Both the position numbers and the translations under genes were made by a program. From assembly GCF_004346865.1 (NCBI RefSeq), contig NZ_SMGR01000001.1, positions 2,294,001-2,358,000 of the forward strand: 64,000 nt of DNA, given 5' to 3'. Within the stretch, counting starts at the first letter, position 1, and every line of letters starts with the position of its first letter. The notes beneath the pieces were generated by a model. The model was not told the origin of the DNA and did no database searches. It was given only the letters and a program-made list of their open reading frames with translations. Below, piece after piece: positions 47,225-56,195 of the stretch. Source of the stretch: Shimia isoporae (lineage in GTDB: Bacteria; Pseudomonadota; Alphaproteobacteria; Rhodobacterales; Rhodobacteraceae).

Positions 47225-47920
47225 ATGAATGTACCAATCCAGTCACCCACTCATTCGCCTCCGCAAAGCGCGACAGAGCAGGTATTTCAGGCGCTCCACG
47301 CTTCAATTGTCGACCTTTCGCTGGAACCCGGAAGCAAAGTATCCGAAGCCGAAATTGCAAATCGAATGGATGTGTCGCGCCAACCTGTCAGAGACGCGTT
47401 TTTCAGACTTTCTCAACTTGGCTTCCTGCAAATTCGACCACAGCGCGCAACATTGGTGTCGCGTATCTCCCTGCAAGCCGTCGAAAGTGCAGCCTTCGTA
47501 CGTACAGCGCTAGAAACGGCCTGCCTCTCAGAAGCCATCAATCGACTGACAACCTCCGATCTAGAACATCTGAACATGCTGACAAGAGCTCAGGAAAACG
47601 CTGTTTCTGCTTCAGACGGTACCCGCTTCTTCTCCTTGGACGAAGACTTCCACCTTGCGATTTGTCGGATTGCCGGACGCGAAGACATTTGGCCCCTCAT
47701 TCGCGAACAAAAAAGCCATATGGATCGTGCGCGTCACCTTTCTTTGCCCGACAACGGTCCGGCTGCCCTTGCTGAACACAAGGACATTGTTGGGGCCTTG
47801 GGCTCGCGAGACGAAACCGCAGCTAGGGAACGACTTTCCCAACACCTTTTCAGCTTGATGCCTATCTTTGAAGACATCCGTGCCAAGAACCCCAATTACT
47901 TCGAGGACCGTCCAAAATGA
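47225..47920 (+). CDS. GntR-family (FCD) regulator
   Basis: A 231-residue regulator: GntR winged helix (residues about 17-80; ISLxPGSKVSE, NRMDVSRQPVRDAFFRLSQLGF) and an alpha-helical FCD effector domain with metal-binding-like residues (DEDFHLAICRIAG, LAEHKDIVGAL). Its stop overlaps the kdgK start (ATGA), implying it regulates and is co-translated with the sugar-acid kinase gene. Confidence 0.9.
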   Translation: MNVPIQSPTHSPPQSATEQVFQALHASIVDLSLEPGSKVSEAEIANRMDVSRQPVRDAFFRLSQLGFLQIRPQRATLVSRISLQAVESAAFVRTALETACLSEAINRLTTSDLEHLNMLTRAQENAVSASDGTRFFSLDEDFHLAICRIAGREDIWPLIREQKSHMDRARHLSLPDNGPAALAEHKDIVGALGSRDETAARERLSQHLFSLMPIFEDIRAKNPNYFEDRPK

Positions 47921-48810
47921 ACAAACGACTACTTTGCATCGGTGAGTGCATGGTTGAGATGGCCCCAACCCAAAACGGGCTGTTCAAGATGGGCTATGCA
48001 GGAGACACGTTCAACACAGCCTGGTATGCCGCTCGACTGGCGGACGAGAATACCGAAGTCGCCTTTCTTTCAGCCGTCGGCGACGACGCAGCATCCGAAG
48101 GCCTTGTCGAATTTGCACGTTCGAGCGGTATCATTCCCGAGATGCAAATCTTTCCAGACGCGTCCGTCGGTCTTTACTTGATCAAAACCGAAGATGGTGA
48201 ACGTTCCTTTTCTTATTGGCGTTCTGCTGCGGCTGCACGTCGGTTAGCCGAGACATTGACGGAGCTCCCTATTTCCGGCCCAGGCGATACGGTTTTCTTT
48301 AGTGGGATCACTGTGGCGATACTGCAGGATAGCGGCCGGGAACATTTGCTCGACGCTGTAGCGAAAGCGCGTGCCTCGGGCGCAACAGTTGCTTTCGACC
48401 CCAACTTGCGCCCACGCCTTTGGGAAGATGCGGCAACCATGCGGCATTGGGTCAGTGAGTCCGCACGTCACGCCGATATTTTGCTGCCGTCTCACGAAGA
48501 CGAAGCAAGCTGGTTCGAAGATGCGTCAACAAACGCAACAGCCACTCGTTATCTCAATCTCGGCTGCAGAACTGTCATCGTCAAAGATGGCCCGGGGAAA
48601 GTTCTGATTGCGCATTCAAATGGCCAGACAGAGCAAGTAACCCCGCAATCGGTGACCAAGATTGTCGACACCACCGCCGCCGGAGACGCATTCAATGCTG
48701 CGGTTTTGACATCCCTGATGCGCGAAGAAACGGCACAACTCGCGGTGGAATTGGGCTGTGCTTTGTCTGCACAAGTGATCCAAGCTCCCGGCGCCTTAGT
48801 CGAAATCTAG
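47917..48810 (+). CDS. kdgK: 2-dehydro-3-deoxygluconokinase
   Basis: A 297-residue PfkB/ribokinase family kinase phosphorylating KDG to KDPG, which would enter the Entner-Doudoroff aldolase step encoded at 35.7 kb. The N-terminal LCIGECMVEMAP, the Gly-rich GYAGDTFNTAWYAARL, and the catalytic DTTAAGDAFNAAVL motif (anion hole and base Asp) are present. It is coupled to the GntR regulator. A related sugar kinase specificity is possible. It ends one base before the convergent livF-like gene. Confidence 0.9.
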   Translation: MNKRLLCIGECMVEMAPTQNGLFKMGYAGDTFNTAWYAARLADENTEVAFLSAVGDDAASEGLVEFARSSGIIPEMQIFPDASVGLYLIKTEDGERSFSYWRSAAAARRLAETLTELPISGPGDTVFFSGITVAILQDSGREHLLDAVAKARASGATVAFDPNLRPRLWEDAATMRHWVSESARHADILLPSHEDEASWFEDASTNATATRYLNLGCRTVIVKDGPGKVLIAHSNGQTEQVTPQSVTKIVDTTAAGDAFNAAVLTSLMREETAQLAVELGCALSAQVIQAPGALVEI

Positions 48811-48811
48811 G

Positions 48812-49501
48812 TCAAACGCCCAAATATCTGTCACTGAGTTCTTCAGTTAGTTCGTCAAATTGCCCTGTCCAGACGGATCTCCCCTTCTCAAGGATAACAC
48901 CTCGGTCCGCAATTTGGCGCAACTCAGATAGGGACTTGTCGACAACCAAAATTGTAAGCCCCGCGTTTGCCTTTAGGTTCGAGATCGCAGCCCAGATTTC
49001 CTGACGAACCACGGGCGCAAGCCCCTCAGTGGCCTCATCCAGCAAGAGCAACCGTGGGTTAGTCATAAGGGCGCGAGCAATTGCCAACATTTGTTGCTCC
49101 CCCCCAGACAGTGTACCTGCGGCCTGGTCTCTACGCTCTTTCAAGCGAGGAAACAGCTCGGTAACCAACTCAAAATCCCACTCCCCCCTTCTCGCAGCCG
49201 CGACAAGGTTTTCATATACCGTCAGATCTTTGAAACAACGACGCCCCTCGGGCACCAAACCAACGCCCATTCGGGCGACTCGATAGGACGGGACTCCAGA
49301 GATGTTAGAGCCATCCAGCGTCACATCTCCGCCTCGGTGTTGTAGCAACCGGCAGATCACCTTGATTGTCGTTGACTTGCCCATGCCGTTGCGCCCCATC
49401 AACGCGACAACTTCGCCTTGATCCACGCTCAAATTGACGTCGAACAATGCCTGCGACGGTCCATAAAAAGCAGACACACCGGACATGGTCAAAAGGCTCA
49501 T
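48812..49501 (-). CDS. Liv-type ABC transporter ATPase, PcaX-like
   Basis: A 229-residue LivF-type ATP-binding protein with Walker A GRNGMGKST, signature LSGGEQQML and Walker B RLLLLDEATEGLAP. It overlaps the LivG-like gene by four bases (ATGA) and is the last gene of the importer operon. The operon is divergent from pobA-pca and includes pcaQ next to it, so aromatic acid import is likely. Confidence 0.92.
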   Translation of the reverse strand: MSLLTMSGVSAFYGPSQALFDVNLSVDQGEVVALMGRNGMGKSTTIKVICRLLQHRGGDVTLDGSNISGVPSYRVARMGVGLVPEGRRCFKDLTVYENLVAAARRGEWDFELVTELFPRLKERRDQAAGTLSGGEQQMLAIARALMTNPRLLLLDEATEGLAPVVRQEIWAAISNLKANAGLTILVVDKSLSELRQIADRGVILEKGRSVWTGQFDELTEELSDRYLGV

Positions 49502-50250
49502 CCAACTTCCTCCCCCAGATAAGCTCTTCTCACGTCCGGGTTGGCTCGGATTTCATGCACTGATCCTGTCGCGATAATCTCACCGTAAACCAAAACGCTG
49601 ACCCTATCAGCCAATGCAAAAACAGCATCCATATCGTGCTCAATCAACAATATCGGCGCACGATCTCGCAAAGCATCCAGAATACGAATTAGGCTGCGTG
49701 ATCCATCAGCACCCATTCCCGCCATTGGCTCGTCCATAAGAAAAGCTTTGGGTGACAAAGTTAATGCGACTGCGACTTCCAATTGTCGACGTTGACCATG
49801 TGAAAGGTCGGCTGTGCGAACAGACTGAAAATCACTTAAACCAACCTGTTCCAAAGCCAGTTCAGCTGCCGAACGCAAATCCAGTTCCCTCATAACGTTC
49901 TTGAAAAACGACAACACCTTGCCCTTTCGCCCCAACGCACCCAGCATGGCGTTTTGCAAGACAGTGTATTCCATGGCCAAGGATGAAATTTGAAAGGTCC
50001 GGGCCATGCCGAATTGCGCCCTCTTCGCTGTCGACATTGCGCCAACGTCGTGACCATCGAACACAATCCGCCCGCTGTCTGGCGTAAGGCCTCCTGTGAC
50101 TTGTTGGACAAGGGTGGACTTCCCGGCTCCGTTTGGACCGATAAGTGCGTGTATCTCGCCCTGACGAAGGTCCAAATCTATGTTCTTGCTCGCGACCAGT
50201 CCGCCAAAAGCTTTGGTCACACCTTGAACGTCCAAAACGGGATCAGTCAT
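49498..50250 (-). CDS. Liv-type ABC transporter ATPase, PcaW-like
   Basis: A 250-residue LivG-type ATP-binding protein with Walker A IGPNGAGKST, signature LSHGQRRQLEV and Walker B KAFLMDEPMAGM. The ATG at 50250 overlaps the end of the LivM-like gene by eight bases; the longer in-frame reading to 50325 is not needed. Works with the two permeases and second ATPase. Confidence 0.92.
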   Translation of the reverse strand: MTDPVLDVQGVTKAFGGLVASKNIDLDLRQGEIHALIGPNGAGKSTLVQQVTGGLTPDSGRIVFDGHDVGAMSTAKRAQFGMARTFQISSLAMEYTVLQNAMLGALGRKGKVLSFFKNVMRELDLRSAAELALEQVGLSDFQSVRTADLSHGQRRQLEVAVALTLSPKAFLMDEPMAGMGADGSRSLIRILDALRDRAPILLIEHDMDAVFALADRVSVLVYGEIIATGSVHEIRANPDVRRAYLGEEVG

Positions 50251-51226
50251 GCGCGACCTCCCGCCCAGCGAGCAACCCATAAAGCCCCCCTCGGGCAAAA
50301 AGAACAACTCCCAAGAGGATGGCACCGAGATATACGTGCCAATACTCGCTCAACCCGCCAAGCGTGTGCTCTAGCAGTATGAACAAGGCTGCACCGGCAA
50401 CCGGTCCGTAAACGCGCCCCACACCTCCCAGAATTACAAAAACCATGATCTCGCCAGACACCTGCCAGCTCAACATAGTCGGACTCACGAACCTGTTCAG
50501 GTCTGCGAACAATGCCCCGGCCAATCCAGTGATCGCACCGGAGATCGTGAACGCAATAAGGTACAAACGATATGGCGTCTGTCCAACCGCCTGAACCCGT
50601 TCCTCGTTTTGCTTCGCAGCGCGCAGCATCAATCCGAACGCCGAGCCAGAGACGCGTGAAACACCGAACAGGACAAGGAGAAGCAGCCCGTAGCAGATCG
50701 CAAAATACTGGATCGGGTCCATTGTATTCAGGCCTGGAAATGAGTTGCGCACATAAATCGACAAACCATCCTCGCCGCCATAGGCGGACCAACTGATCGT
50801 GAAGTAAAAAAGCATCTGGCCAAATGCCAACGTGATCATGATGAAATAGACTCCCGATGTCCTCAGACTCAGCGCACCGATGGCCAGTGCAGCCAAAGCA
50901 CCAGTCAAAATTGCAACGGGCCAGACAACGAGCATCGACTTAGTACCCTCTATGACCAAGGGCCATTCCATCAATGGTGTATAGGTCTGAGCGTGATGCG
51001 CCAAAATACCCATTGCGTATCCACCAAGACCAAAAAAAGCCGCATGGCCGAAGCTGACCAATCCGCCAAACCCTAAGGCGAGATTCAACCCGACACCTGC
51101 GATGGCAAAGATCACAGCCCGCGTAGTCAAAGTGATCAGAAAAGGTTCATCCAGTAACCAGGCCAAGAGCGGCACAAACAGCAAAAGTGCCATAAGGGCA
51201 AAATTCAGGTAGCGTTCTCGCTTCAA
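50243..51226 (-). CDS. Liv-type ABC transporter permease, PcaV-like
   Basis: A 327-residue LivM-type inner-membrane permease with about eight to ten hydrophobic segments (for example GVGLNLALGFGGLVSFGHAAFFGLGGY). It starts with TTG at 51226, eight bases after GGAGG, one base from the LivH-like stop. It forms the translocation channel with the LivH-like protein. Confidence 0.9.
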   Translation of the reverse strand: MKRERYLNFALMALLLFVPLLAWLLDEPFLITLTTRAVIFAIAGVGLNLALGFGGLVSFGHAAFFGLGGYAMGILAHHAQTYTPLMEWPLVIEGTKSMLVVWPVAILTGALAALAIGALSLRTSGVYFIMITLAFGQMLFYFTISWSAYGGEDGLSIYVRNSFPGLNTMDPIQYFAICYGLLLLVLFGVSRVSGSAFGLMLRAAKQNEERVQAVGQTPYRLYLIAFTISGAITGLAGALFADLNRFVSPTMLSWQVSGEIMVFVILGGVGRVYGPVAGAALFILLEHTLGGLSEYWHVYLGAILLGVVLFARGGLYGLLAGREVAHD

Positions 51227-51227
51227 A

Positions 51228-52145
51228 TCATGCGCCTCCGAACAAGCCTTTTGGTCGCACCAGAAGCACTCCAGCCATCAGTATGTAGATCGCCATCGAA
51301 GCCAGCGAGGAACCAACGGACGTGGCTGCTGCCGGTGCGAGGAAAAGAGAAAACACCTTGGGCAGAAGGAAACTTCCCAAAGTATCGGTCACTCCAACCA
51401 GAATTGCACCGACAAGAGCGCCTTGGATTGAGCCGATACCACCGATGACAATCACCACAAAAGCAAGGATTAAAACTGGTTCTCCCATCCCCACCTGAAC
51501 GGATTGGATTGCGCCGATCAAGGCTCCGGCAAGTCCGGCCAACGCCGCGCCAAGCGCGAAAACAAGCGTGTAAAGTTTTGAAATGTCGACCCCCAAGGCG
51601 CCAATCATCTCGCGGTCGTTTTCTCCCGCTCGGATTTGAATTCCGATACGTGTTTTTGCGATCATCCAGAACAGCCCTGCTGCGACCGCAAGACCGACAC
51701 CAATCAGCGACAGACGATATTTCGAGTATTCGATGCCAAAAGGCAGAGAAACCGTTCCGGCAAGGAATTCAGGCCGATCCAAAAAGAGAGGAAAGGAGCC
51801 AAAAAGCCACCTTGTTCCCTCAGAAAAAATCAAGATCAATGCGAATGTTGCCAAAACTTGGTCCAGATGGTCACGGTCATATAGCCGCCGGATCACTGTT
51901 GTCTCAATCACAACGCCCGCCAATGCGGCTGCGGTTAAACTTGCCGCGAGTGCCAGCCCGAATGATCCAGTCGCACCAGCTACGGCAGCCGCAGCGAAGG
52001 CACCGACCATGTAAAGCGATCCATGTGCGAGATTGATGAGCCCCATAACCCCAAAAATCAGCGTCAAACCAGCGGCCATAAGGAAAAGCATCACGCCAAA
52101 CTGCAATCCGTTCAGCGTTTGCTCCACCAAGAGTATCCAGGACAT
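51228..52145 (-). CDS. Liv-type ABC transporter permease, PcaN-like
   Basis: A 305-residue LivH-type inner-membrane permease; the start is MSWILLVEQTLNGLQFGVML and the segment GVMGLINLAHGSLYMVGAF is family-typical. It is preceded by a perfect hairpin that separates it from the abundantly needed binding-protein gene. Confidence 0.9.
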   Translation of the reverse strand: MSWILLVEQTLNGLQFGVMLFLMAAGLTLIFGVMGLINLAHGSLYMVGAFAAAAVAGATGSFGLALAASLTAAALAGVVIETTVIRRLYDRDHLDQVLATFALILIFSEGTRWLFGSFPLFLDRPEFLAGTVSLPFGIEYSKYRLSLIGVGLAVAAGLFWMIAKTRIGIQIRAGENDREMIGALGVDISKLYTLVFALGAALAGLAGALIGAIQSVQVGMGEPVLILAFVVIVIGGIGSIQGALVGAILVGVTDTLGSFLLPKVFSLFLAPAAATSVGSSLASMAIYILMAGVLLVRPKGLFGGA

Positions 52146-52166
52146 GTCTTCCCCATTTGTCCAGGC

Positions 52167-52195
52167 TTCCGCCCTGTCAATAAAACAGGGCGGAA
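52167..52195 (-). promoter_or_regulatory. Intercistronic hairpin between binding-protein and permease genes
   Basis: Perfect 11-bp stem TTCCGCCCTGT / ACAGGGCGGAA with a 7-base loop, between the binding-protein stop and the LivH-like start. Hairpins in this position often stabilise the upstream mRNA or partly terminate, raising binding protein over permease. Confidence 0.6.
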
Positions 52196-52204
52196 CTGAG
52201 CTGA

Positions 52205-53344
52205 TTACATTTTGCAGTCAGAAGCGTATGCGTCGCCGTGATCCTCTAGGCCCACCGACACAATCTTGTTTGTGAAAACATCGCCTTCTTGGACGACTTC
52301 GCGGACATAGATGTCTTGAATTGGGTGATTGTTCGGACCAAACGCAAAGTCACCGCGCGTACTATCAAAGTCAGCTGCCTGCAAAGCTGCGCGGAACGCA
52401 TCTTGATCTGCAACATCAGCACTTCCCATCGCAGAGATCAGCAAATTAGCCGTATCAAACCCCTGGCTTGCATAAAGTGAAGGCAAACGCCCGTACTTGG
52501 CCGCAAAGCTTTCTACGAATGCCGCATTTGTGGCGTTATCGATGTCTTTCGACCATTGAGAGGTGTTCTTTACACCCAGCGCAGCTGCGCCAACAGCCTG
52601 CAAAATGCCTTGATCAAACGAGAAAGCAGGACCTACAACCGGAAGGTTTACCCCGCTGTCTGCGTATTGTTTAAGGAACGAAATACCCATACCACCCGGC
52701 AAGAAGAAATAGATGCTGTCCGCACCGGACGCACGGATTTGCGCGATTTCGCTGGCATAGTCCGTCTGTCCCAATTTGGTGTAAATCTCACCAGCCAGAT
52801 CACCTTCGTAGAACCGCTTGTAACCGGTAAGCGCGTCCTTGCCTGCCGGATAGTTCGGCGCGAGGATAAAGGAGTTTTTCAGGTCTGCAGAGTTTGCGTA
52901 GGCGCCAGCCGCCTCGTGTAGGTTGTCATTCTGCCATGCAACGTTGAAATAGTTCTTGTTACAACCTTTGCCCGCCAATGCGGACGGACCCGCATTTGGT
53001 GAAAGATAAAATTTGCCTTGTGCAACCGTCGCAGGGACAACTGCCATCGCGAGGTTGGACCAAATGATCCCGGTCAGCACATCTACCTTTTCGGATTGGA
53101 TCATCTTATCGGCCAACTGAACGGCAACATCTGGCTTGCGTTGGTCGTCTTCAATCACAACCTCAATATCGTCCCGGCCGGATTGCTCAACGGCAAGCAT
53201 AAAACCATCCCGCACATCGATGCCCAATCCGGCACCACCACCGGAAAGAGTAGTAATCATACCGACTTTGAGGCCCTCAGCCTGCGCTCCCGCGGCAAAA
53301 AGGGCCGAACACGCTACCGACACCAGCAGTTTTCTAAACTTCAT
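52205..53344 (-). CDS. Periplasmic substrate-binding protein, PcaM-like
   Basis: A 379-residue LivK/aromatic-type periplasmic binding protein. A signal peptide (MKFRKLLVSVACSALFAAGA, cleavage near AQAEG) precedes the type I PBP domain starting LKVGMITTLSGGGAGLG. Regulator pcaQ and the pca genes are adjacent, and the Sinorhizobium pcaMNVWX importer for protocatechuate has the same gene set, so the ligand is probably 4-hydroxybenzoate or protocatechuate. Ligand choice is inference. Confidence 0.88.
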   Translation of the reverse strand: MKFRKLLVSVACSALFAAGAQAEGLKVGMITTLSGGGAGLGIDVRDGFMLAVEQSGRDDIEVVIEDDQRKPDVAVQLADKMIQSEKVDVLTGIIWSNLAMAVVPATVAQGKFYLSPNAGPSALAGKGCNKNYFNVAWQNDNLHEAAGAYANSADLKNSFILAPNYPAGKDALTGYKRFYEGDLAGEIYTKLGQTDYASEIAQIRASGADSIYFFLPGGMGISFLKQYADSGVNLPVVGPAFSFDQGILQAVGAAALGVKNTSQWSKDIDNATNAAFVESFAAKYGRLPSLYASQGFDTANLLISAMGSADVADQDAFRAALQAADFDSTRGDFAFGPNNHPIQDIYVREVVQEGDVFTNKIVSVGLEDHGDAYASDCKM

Positions 53345-53585
53345 TTTTTCCTCCAGTCAGATCAATTTGCGAAACCGCAATTCGGTTCAGCGCCGCAAGA
53401 GTTTGCGCGAACATCGTGCGTTCACGCAATCCGGTTTTTGAAGTTTCTTAAATCTTTTCGACGAATTACCTCAAATCCTTGCAGCGGCCACATCATACCA
53501 CCGAACCGTGGATAACACTCTGTTTGAAGCCTTCCGTGCGATTAGGATTGAAGTGCAAAATCCGGCAAAACCATCTTCAGATTGC
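53345..53585. other. Intergenic region upstream of the binding-protein gene
   Basis: A 241-bp non-coding region holding the importer promoter and the end of pcaQ. An inverted repeat AACCG-CAATT-CGGTT lies at 53373-53387 and another, CCAC-CGAACC-GTGG, at 53498-53511. Neither is a clear match to the reported PcaQ site (ATAACC-N4-GGTTAA). Confidence 0.4.
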
Positions 53586-54542
53586 CTATTTTGGAATTGT
53601 GTTTGCGGCGCCCAATGGACCGCCCGCTTTGAGAACCTTTTCCACGGCAAGTTCAAAAACCCTTGCGTGAGGCGACAAGCCGTCATGGTGCCTATACATT
53701 AGTCCAACCGGACCGTGGGTCATGCTGGTGTCAAAGGGCAAAGCAACCAATCGCCCAGCAGCAAGTTCATTAGCAACAACGCCTTCGGAAATGATCCAAA
53801 CCGCATCCGTTTTTTGCGTATGAACACGACCAAACGCGCCACTGACAGTTTCCAATTGCTGATCCAAACCGCCAATTCCATGAGCGATCAAAAATCGGTC
53901 TACAAGTGACCGGATAGCTGAACCCTTTGACGGGTAAATTACAGGGAAATCTCTAACCAACATCAAATCTGGATTTTGAATCAACGGATGGTCCGGTCTG
54001 ACCACAAAAACTACGCGCTCCTCATAGAGTTGTGTGAACGACACTCCATCCATAGTTTCAGGTTGCCCCAAACGCCCAATGACAAGATCAAGTTCCCCCA
54101 GTCGCAGTCGCTCGACAAGGAAGCCGTGAGGACCGTCCAGAACATGCAACACAGTCTGGGGAGCAAGCTGTGCAAACTCTAAAGAAACGTCCGGCATCAA
54201 ACGCGCGGCCACTGAGGGCAATGCACCAACCGAAAGGCGCTTATTTCCGCCGACCGAGACCTCTTGCACACCATCTAAGCCCTGCTGCAAAGCCTGCAGT
54301 GACATTTCAGCAAACTGATAAAACACCTCTCCCTTGGGTGTGAGCGATACTCCTCCTCTGTTTCGGATCAGCAGCACTCCATCAAGAATACTCTCAAGTT
54401 CCCGAAGAGTTTTTGAGATTGCGGGCTGGGTAAGGAACAACTTTTTCGCCGCCGCCTTCAGGCTTTTCTCGTGGCAGATTTCGACAAAGCACTGGATGTG
54501 GCGAAATTTGATCCGTTGATCGATCACTGGATTACTTTCCAT
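53586..54542 (-). CDS. pcaQ: LysR-family pca operon regulator
   Basis: A 318-residue LysR-type activator. The HTH (RIKFRHIQCFVEICHEKSLK, KKLFLTQPAISKTLRELE) and effector-domain segments match PcaQ, which activates pca genes in response to pathway intermediates in Rhizobiales and Roseobacter. It is divergent from pobA with a 79-bp spacer, and on the same strand as the adjacent importer genes. Orthology to PcaQ is from context and overall resemblance. Confidence 0.85.
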   Translation of the reverse strand: MESNPVIDQRIKFRHIQCFVEICHEKSLKAAAKKLFLTQPAISKTLRELESILDGVLLIRNRGGVSLTPKGEVFYQFAEMSLQALQQGLDGVQEVSVGGNKRLSVGALPSVAARLMPDVSLEFAQLAPQTVLHVLDGPHGFLVERLRLGELDLVIGRLGQPETMDGVSFTQLYEERVVFVVRPDHPLIQNPDLMLVRDFPVIYPSKGSAIRSLVDRFLIAHGIGGLDQQLETVSGAFGRVHTQKTDAVWIISEGVVANELAAGRLVALPFDTSMTHGPVGLMYRHHDGLSPHARVFELAVEKVLKAGGPLGAANTIPK

Positions 54543-54552
54543 TTTTAGAAAC

Positions 54553-54569
54553 TATAAGCCGAAAAATAT
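54553..54569. promoter_or_regulatory. Weak LysR-type box between pcaQ and pobA
   Basis: TATAAGCCGAAAAATAT contains an imperfect dyad (ATA...TAT) and T-N11-A spacing as in LysR sites. It is in the short divergent spacer, where PcaQ should bind, but it does not match the ATAACC-N4-GGTTAA consensus well. Confidence 0.3.
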
Positions 54570-54621
54570 CATTTTACTTGCCCAAAACTGTCATTCAATA
54601 CTTGTTTCAAGGAGACGAGAA

Positions 54622-55791
54622 ATGAGAACTCAAGTGGCAATTATCGGAGGTGGGCCTTCTGGGTTATTGCTGAGTCATTTGCTTCATCTAAATGGGATCG
54701 ACACGGTCGTACTGGAGCGCAAGACCAAAGCCTACGTACTTGGTCGAATTCGTGCGGGAGTTCTTGAGACCGGGTTTGTAGACTTGTTGCGCGAAGCCAA
54801 AGTTAGCAAGCGATTGGACGAAGAAGGTTTTGTACACAATGGAGCCGTGATTGCCTACGGCAACTCTGAATTCGGAATCGATTTCAAAGAACTCACTGGT
54901 CGACACGTTGTGGTCTATGGCCAAACAGAAGTTACTCGGGATCTATACGAAGCACGGGAAAACACAGATGGGCATTTGGTATTTGAAGCCGAAAACGTTG
55001 CCATTCACGGAGCAGACACCGATGCGCCGTTTGTGACCTACCAGATCGCGGGCACAGAAAAACGCCTCGATTGCGAGTTCGTTGCTGGATGCGACGGGTT
55101 CCATGGTGTTTCCCGCCAGACAATCCCGGGTTCCATTCGAAACGAATACGAGAAGATTTACCCGTTTGGGTGGCTTGGTGTTTTGTCCGAAACGCCTCCG
55201 GTACATGAGGAATTGATTTACAGCGGGTCAGAACGTGGATTTGCCTTGTGTTCTATGCGCAATTCAAACCTCAGCCGATACTACATTCAATGCAGCCTGA
55301 AGGACTCCGCTGCCAAGTGGTCCGACCAAGCTTTCTGGAAAGAACTCAAGCGTCGCATACCGGAAGCCTACAGAGACAAACTCGTCACAGGCCCCAGCAT
55401 AGAAAAGTCTATTGCACCGCTAAGGTCTTTTGTAACCGAACCCATGCGCTGGGGACGTTTGTTCCTTTGCGGAGACGCAGCCCACATCGTTCCGCCAACC
55501 GGCGCAAAGGGATTGAATACCGCTGCAAGCGACGTCCACTATCTCCTCAATGGTTTGGTTCAGCATTATCACGACAAAGATCCGTCCGGACTTGATCGGT
55601 ATTCAGAAACTGCACTCGCCCGCGTTTGGAAGGCGGAGCGCTTTAGTTGGGCGACGACCACTTTGCTTCACAGGTTTCCGGACCAAACAGAGTTCGACAT
55701 CAAGATGCAGCAAGCAGACGTTGAATTTTTAAGAGAAAGCCTGTCAGCCCAAAAGGTATTCGCCGAGAACTACGTTGGTCTGCCCTACTAG
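54622..55791 (+). CDS. pobA: 4-Hydroxybenzoate 3-monooxygenase
   Basis: A 389-residue flavoprotein that hydroxylates 4-hydroxybenzoate to protocatechuate with NADPH and O2. It begins with the FAD motif VAIIGGGPSGLLLSHLLH and includes the RIRAGVLE segment, FVAGCDGFHGVSR (DG motif) and LFLCGDAAHIVPPTGAKGLN (GD motif), all typical. ATG follows AAGGAG. It is the first gene of the pob/pca operon and divergent from pcaQ. Confidence 0.96.
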   Translation: MRTQVAIIGGGPSGLLLSHLLHLNGIDTVVLERKTKAYVLGRIRAGVLETGFVDLLREAKVSKRLDEEGFVHNGAVIAYGNSEFGIDFKELTGRHVVVYGQTEVTRDLYEARENTDGHLVFEAENVAIHGADTDAPFVTYQIAGTEKRLDCEFVAGCDGFHGVSRQTIPGSIRNEYEKIYPFGWLGVLSETPPVHEELIYSGSERGFALCSMRNSNLSRYYIQCSLKDSAAKWSDQAFWKELKRRIPEAYRDKLVTGPSIEKSIAPLRSFVTEPMRWGRLFLCGDAAHIVPPTGAKGLNTAASDVHYLLNGLVQHYHDKDPSGLDRYSETALARVWKAERFSWATTTLLHRFPDQTEFDIKMQQADVEFLRESLSAQKVFAENYVGLPY

Positions 55792-55808
55792 CGAGAAAAG
55801 GGGAACTT

Positions 55809-56192
55809 ATGACAAACCGTTACGAAACAGGCGATCAGAAACGCCGACAAATCCTTGGCGACACGCATGTCGACCACGCACGATCTGCACAAACGGACTT
55901 CGACGAACCGTTTCAGACCCTCATAACAGAGGGGGCCTGGGGAACGGTTTGGGCATCAGGGCGTATAAGCGATCGCGAGAGATCCATGCTAACGCTGGCA
56001 CTGCTTGCAGCACTGGGAAATTTCGATGAGATCCCAATGCATGTTCGCGCCACATCAAACACGGGCGCAAGTCGCGAGGACGTGCTTGAGACTTTCCAAC
56101 ACGTAGCAATTTATGCTGGAGTGCCTAGAGCCAATCACGCGCTCAAACTCGCGAAAAAGACGTTTGCGGAGATGGATTCGGAGGACAGCTGA
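55809..56192 (+). CDS. pcaC: 4-Carboxymuconolactone decarboxylase
   Basis: A 127-residue AhpD/CMD-like protein that decarboxylates 4-carboxymuconolactone to beta-ketoadipate enol-lactone. The conserved segment FQTLITEGAWGTVWASGRISDRERSMLTL and the later NTGASREDVLETFQHVAIYAGVPRA are CMD signatures. It stands 17 bases after pobA; pcaD, which often precedes or is fused to pcaC, is missing. Confidence 0.94.
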   Translation: MTNRYETGDQKRRQILGDTHVDHARSAQTDFDEPFQTLITEGAWGTVWASGRISDRERSMLTLALLAALGNFDEIPMHVRATSNTGASREDVLETFQHVAIYAGVPRANHALKLAKKTFAEMDSEDS

Positions 56193-56195
56193 GCG

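Noticed and set aside
53498-53511. CCAC-CGAACC-GTGG palindrome as a PcaQ site
   Set aside because: It is close to the 3' end of pcaQ, does not match the PcaQ consensus, and is about 155 bases from the nearest start; could be chance.
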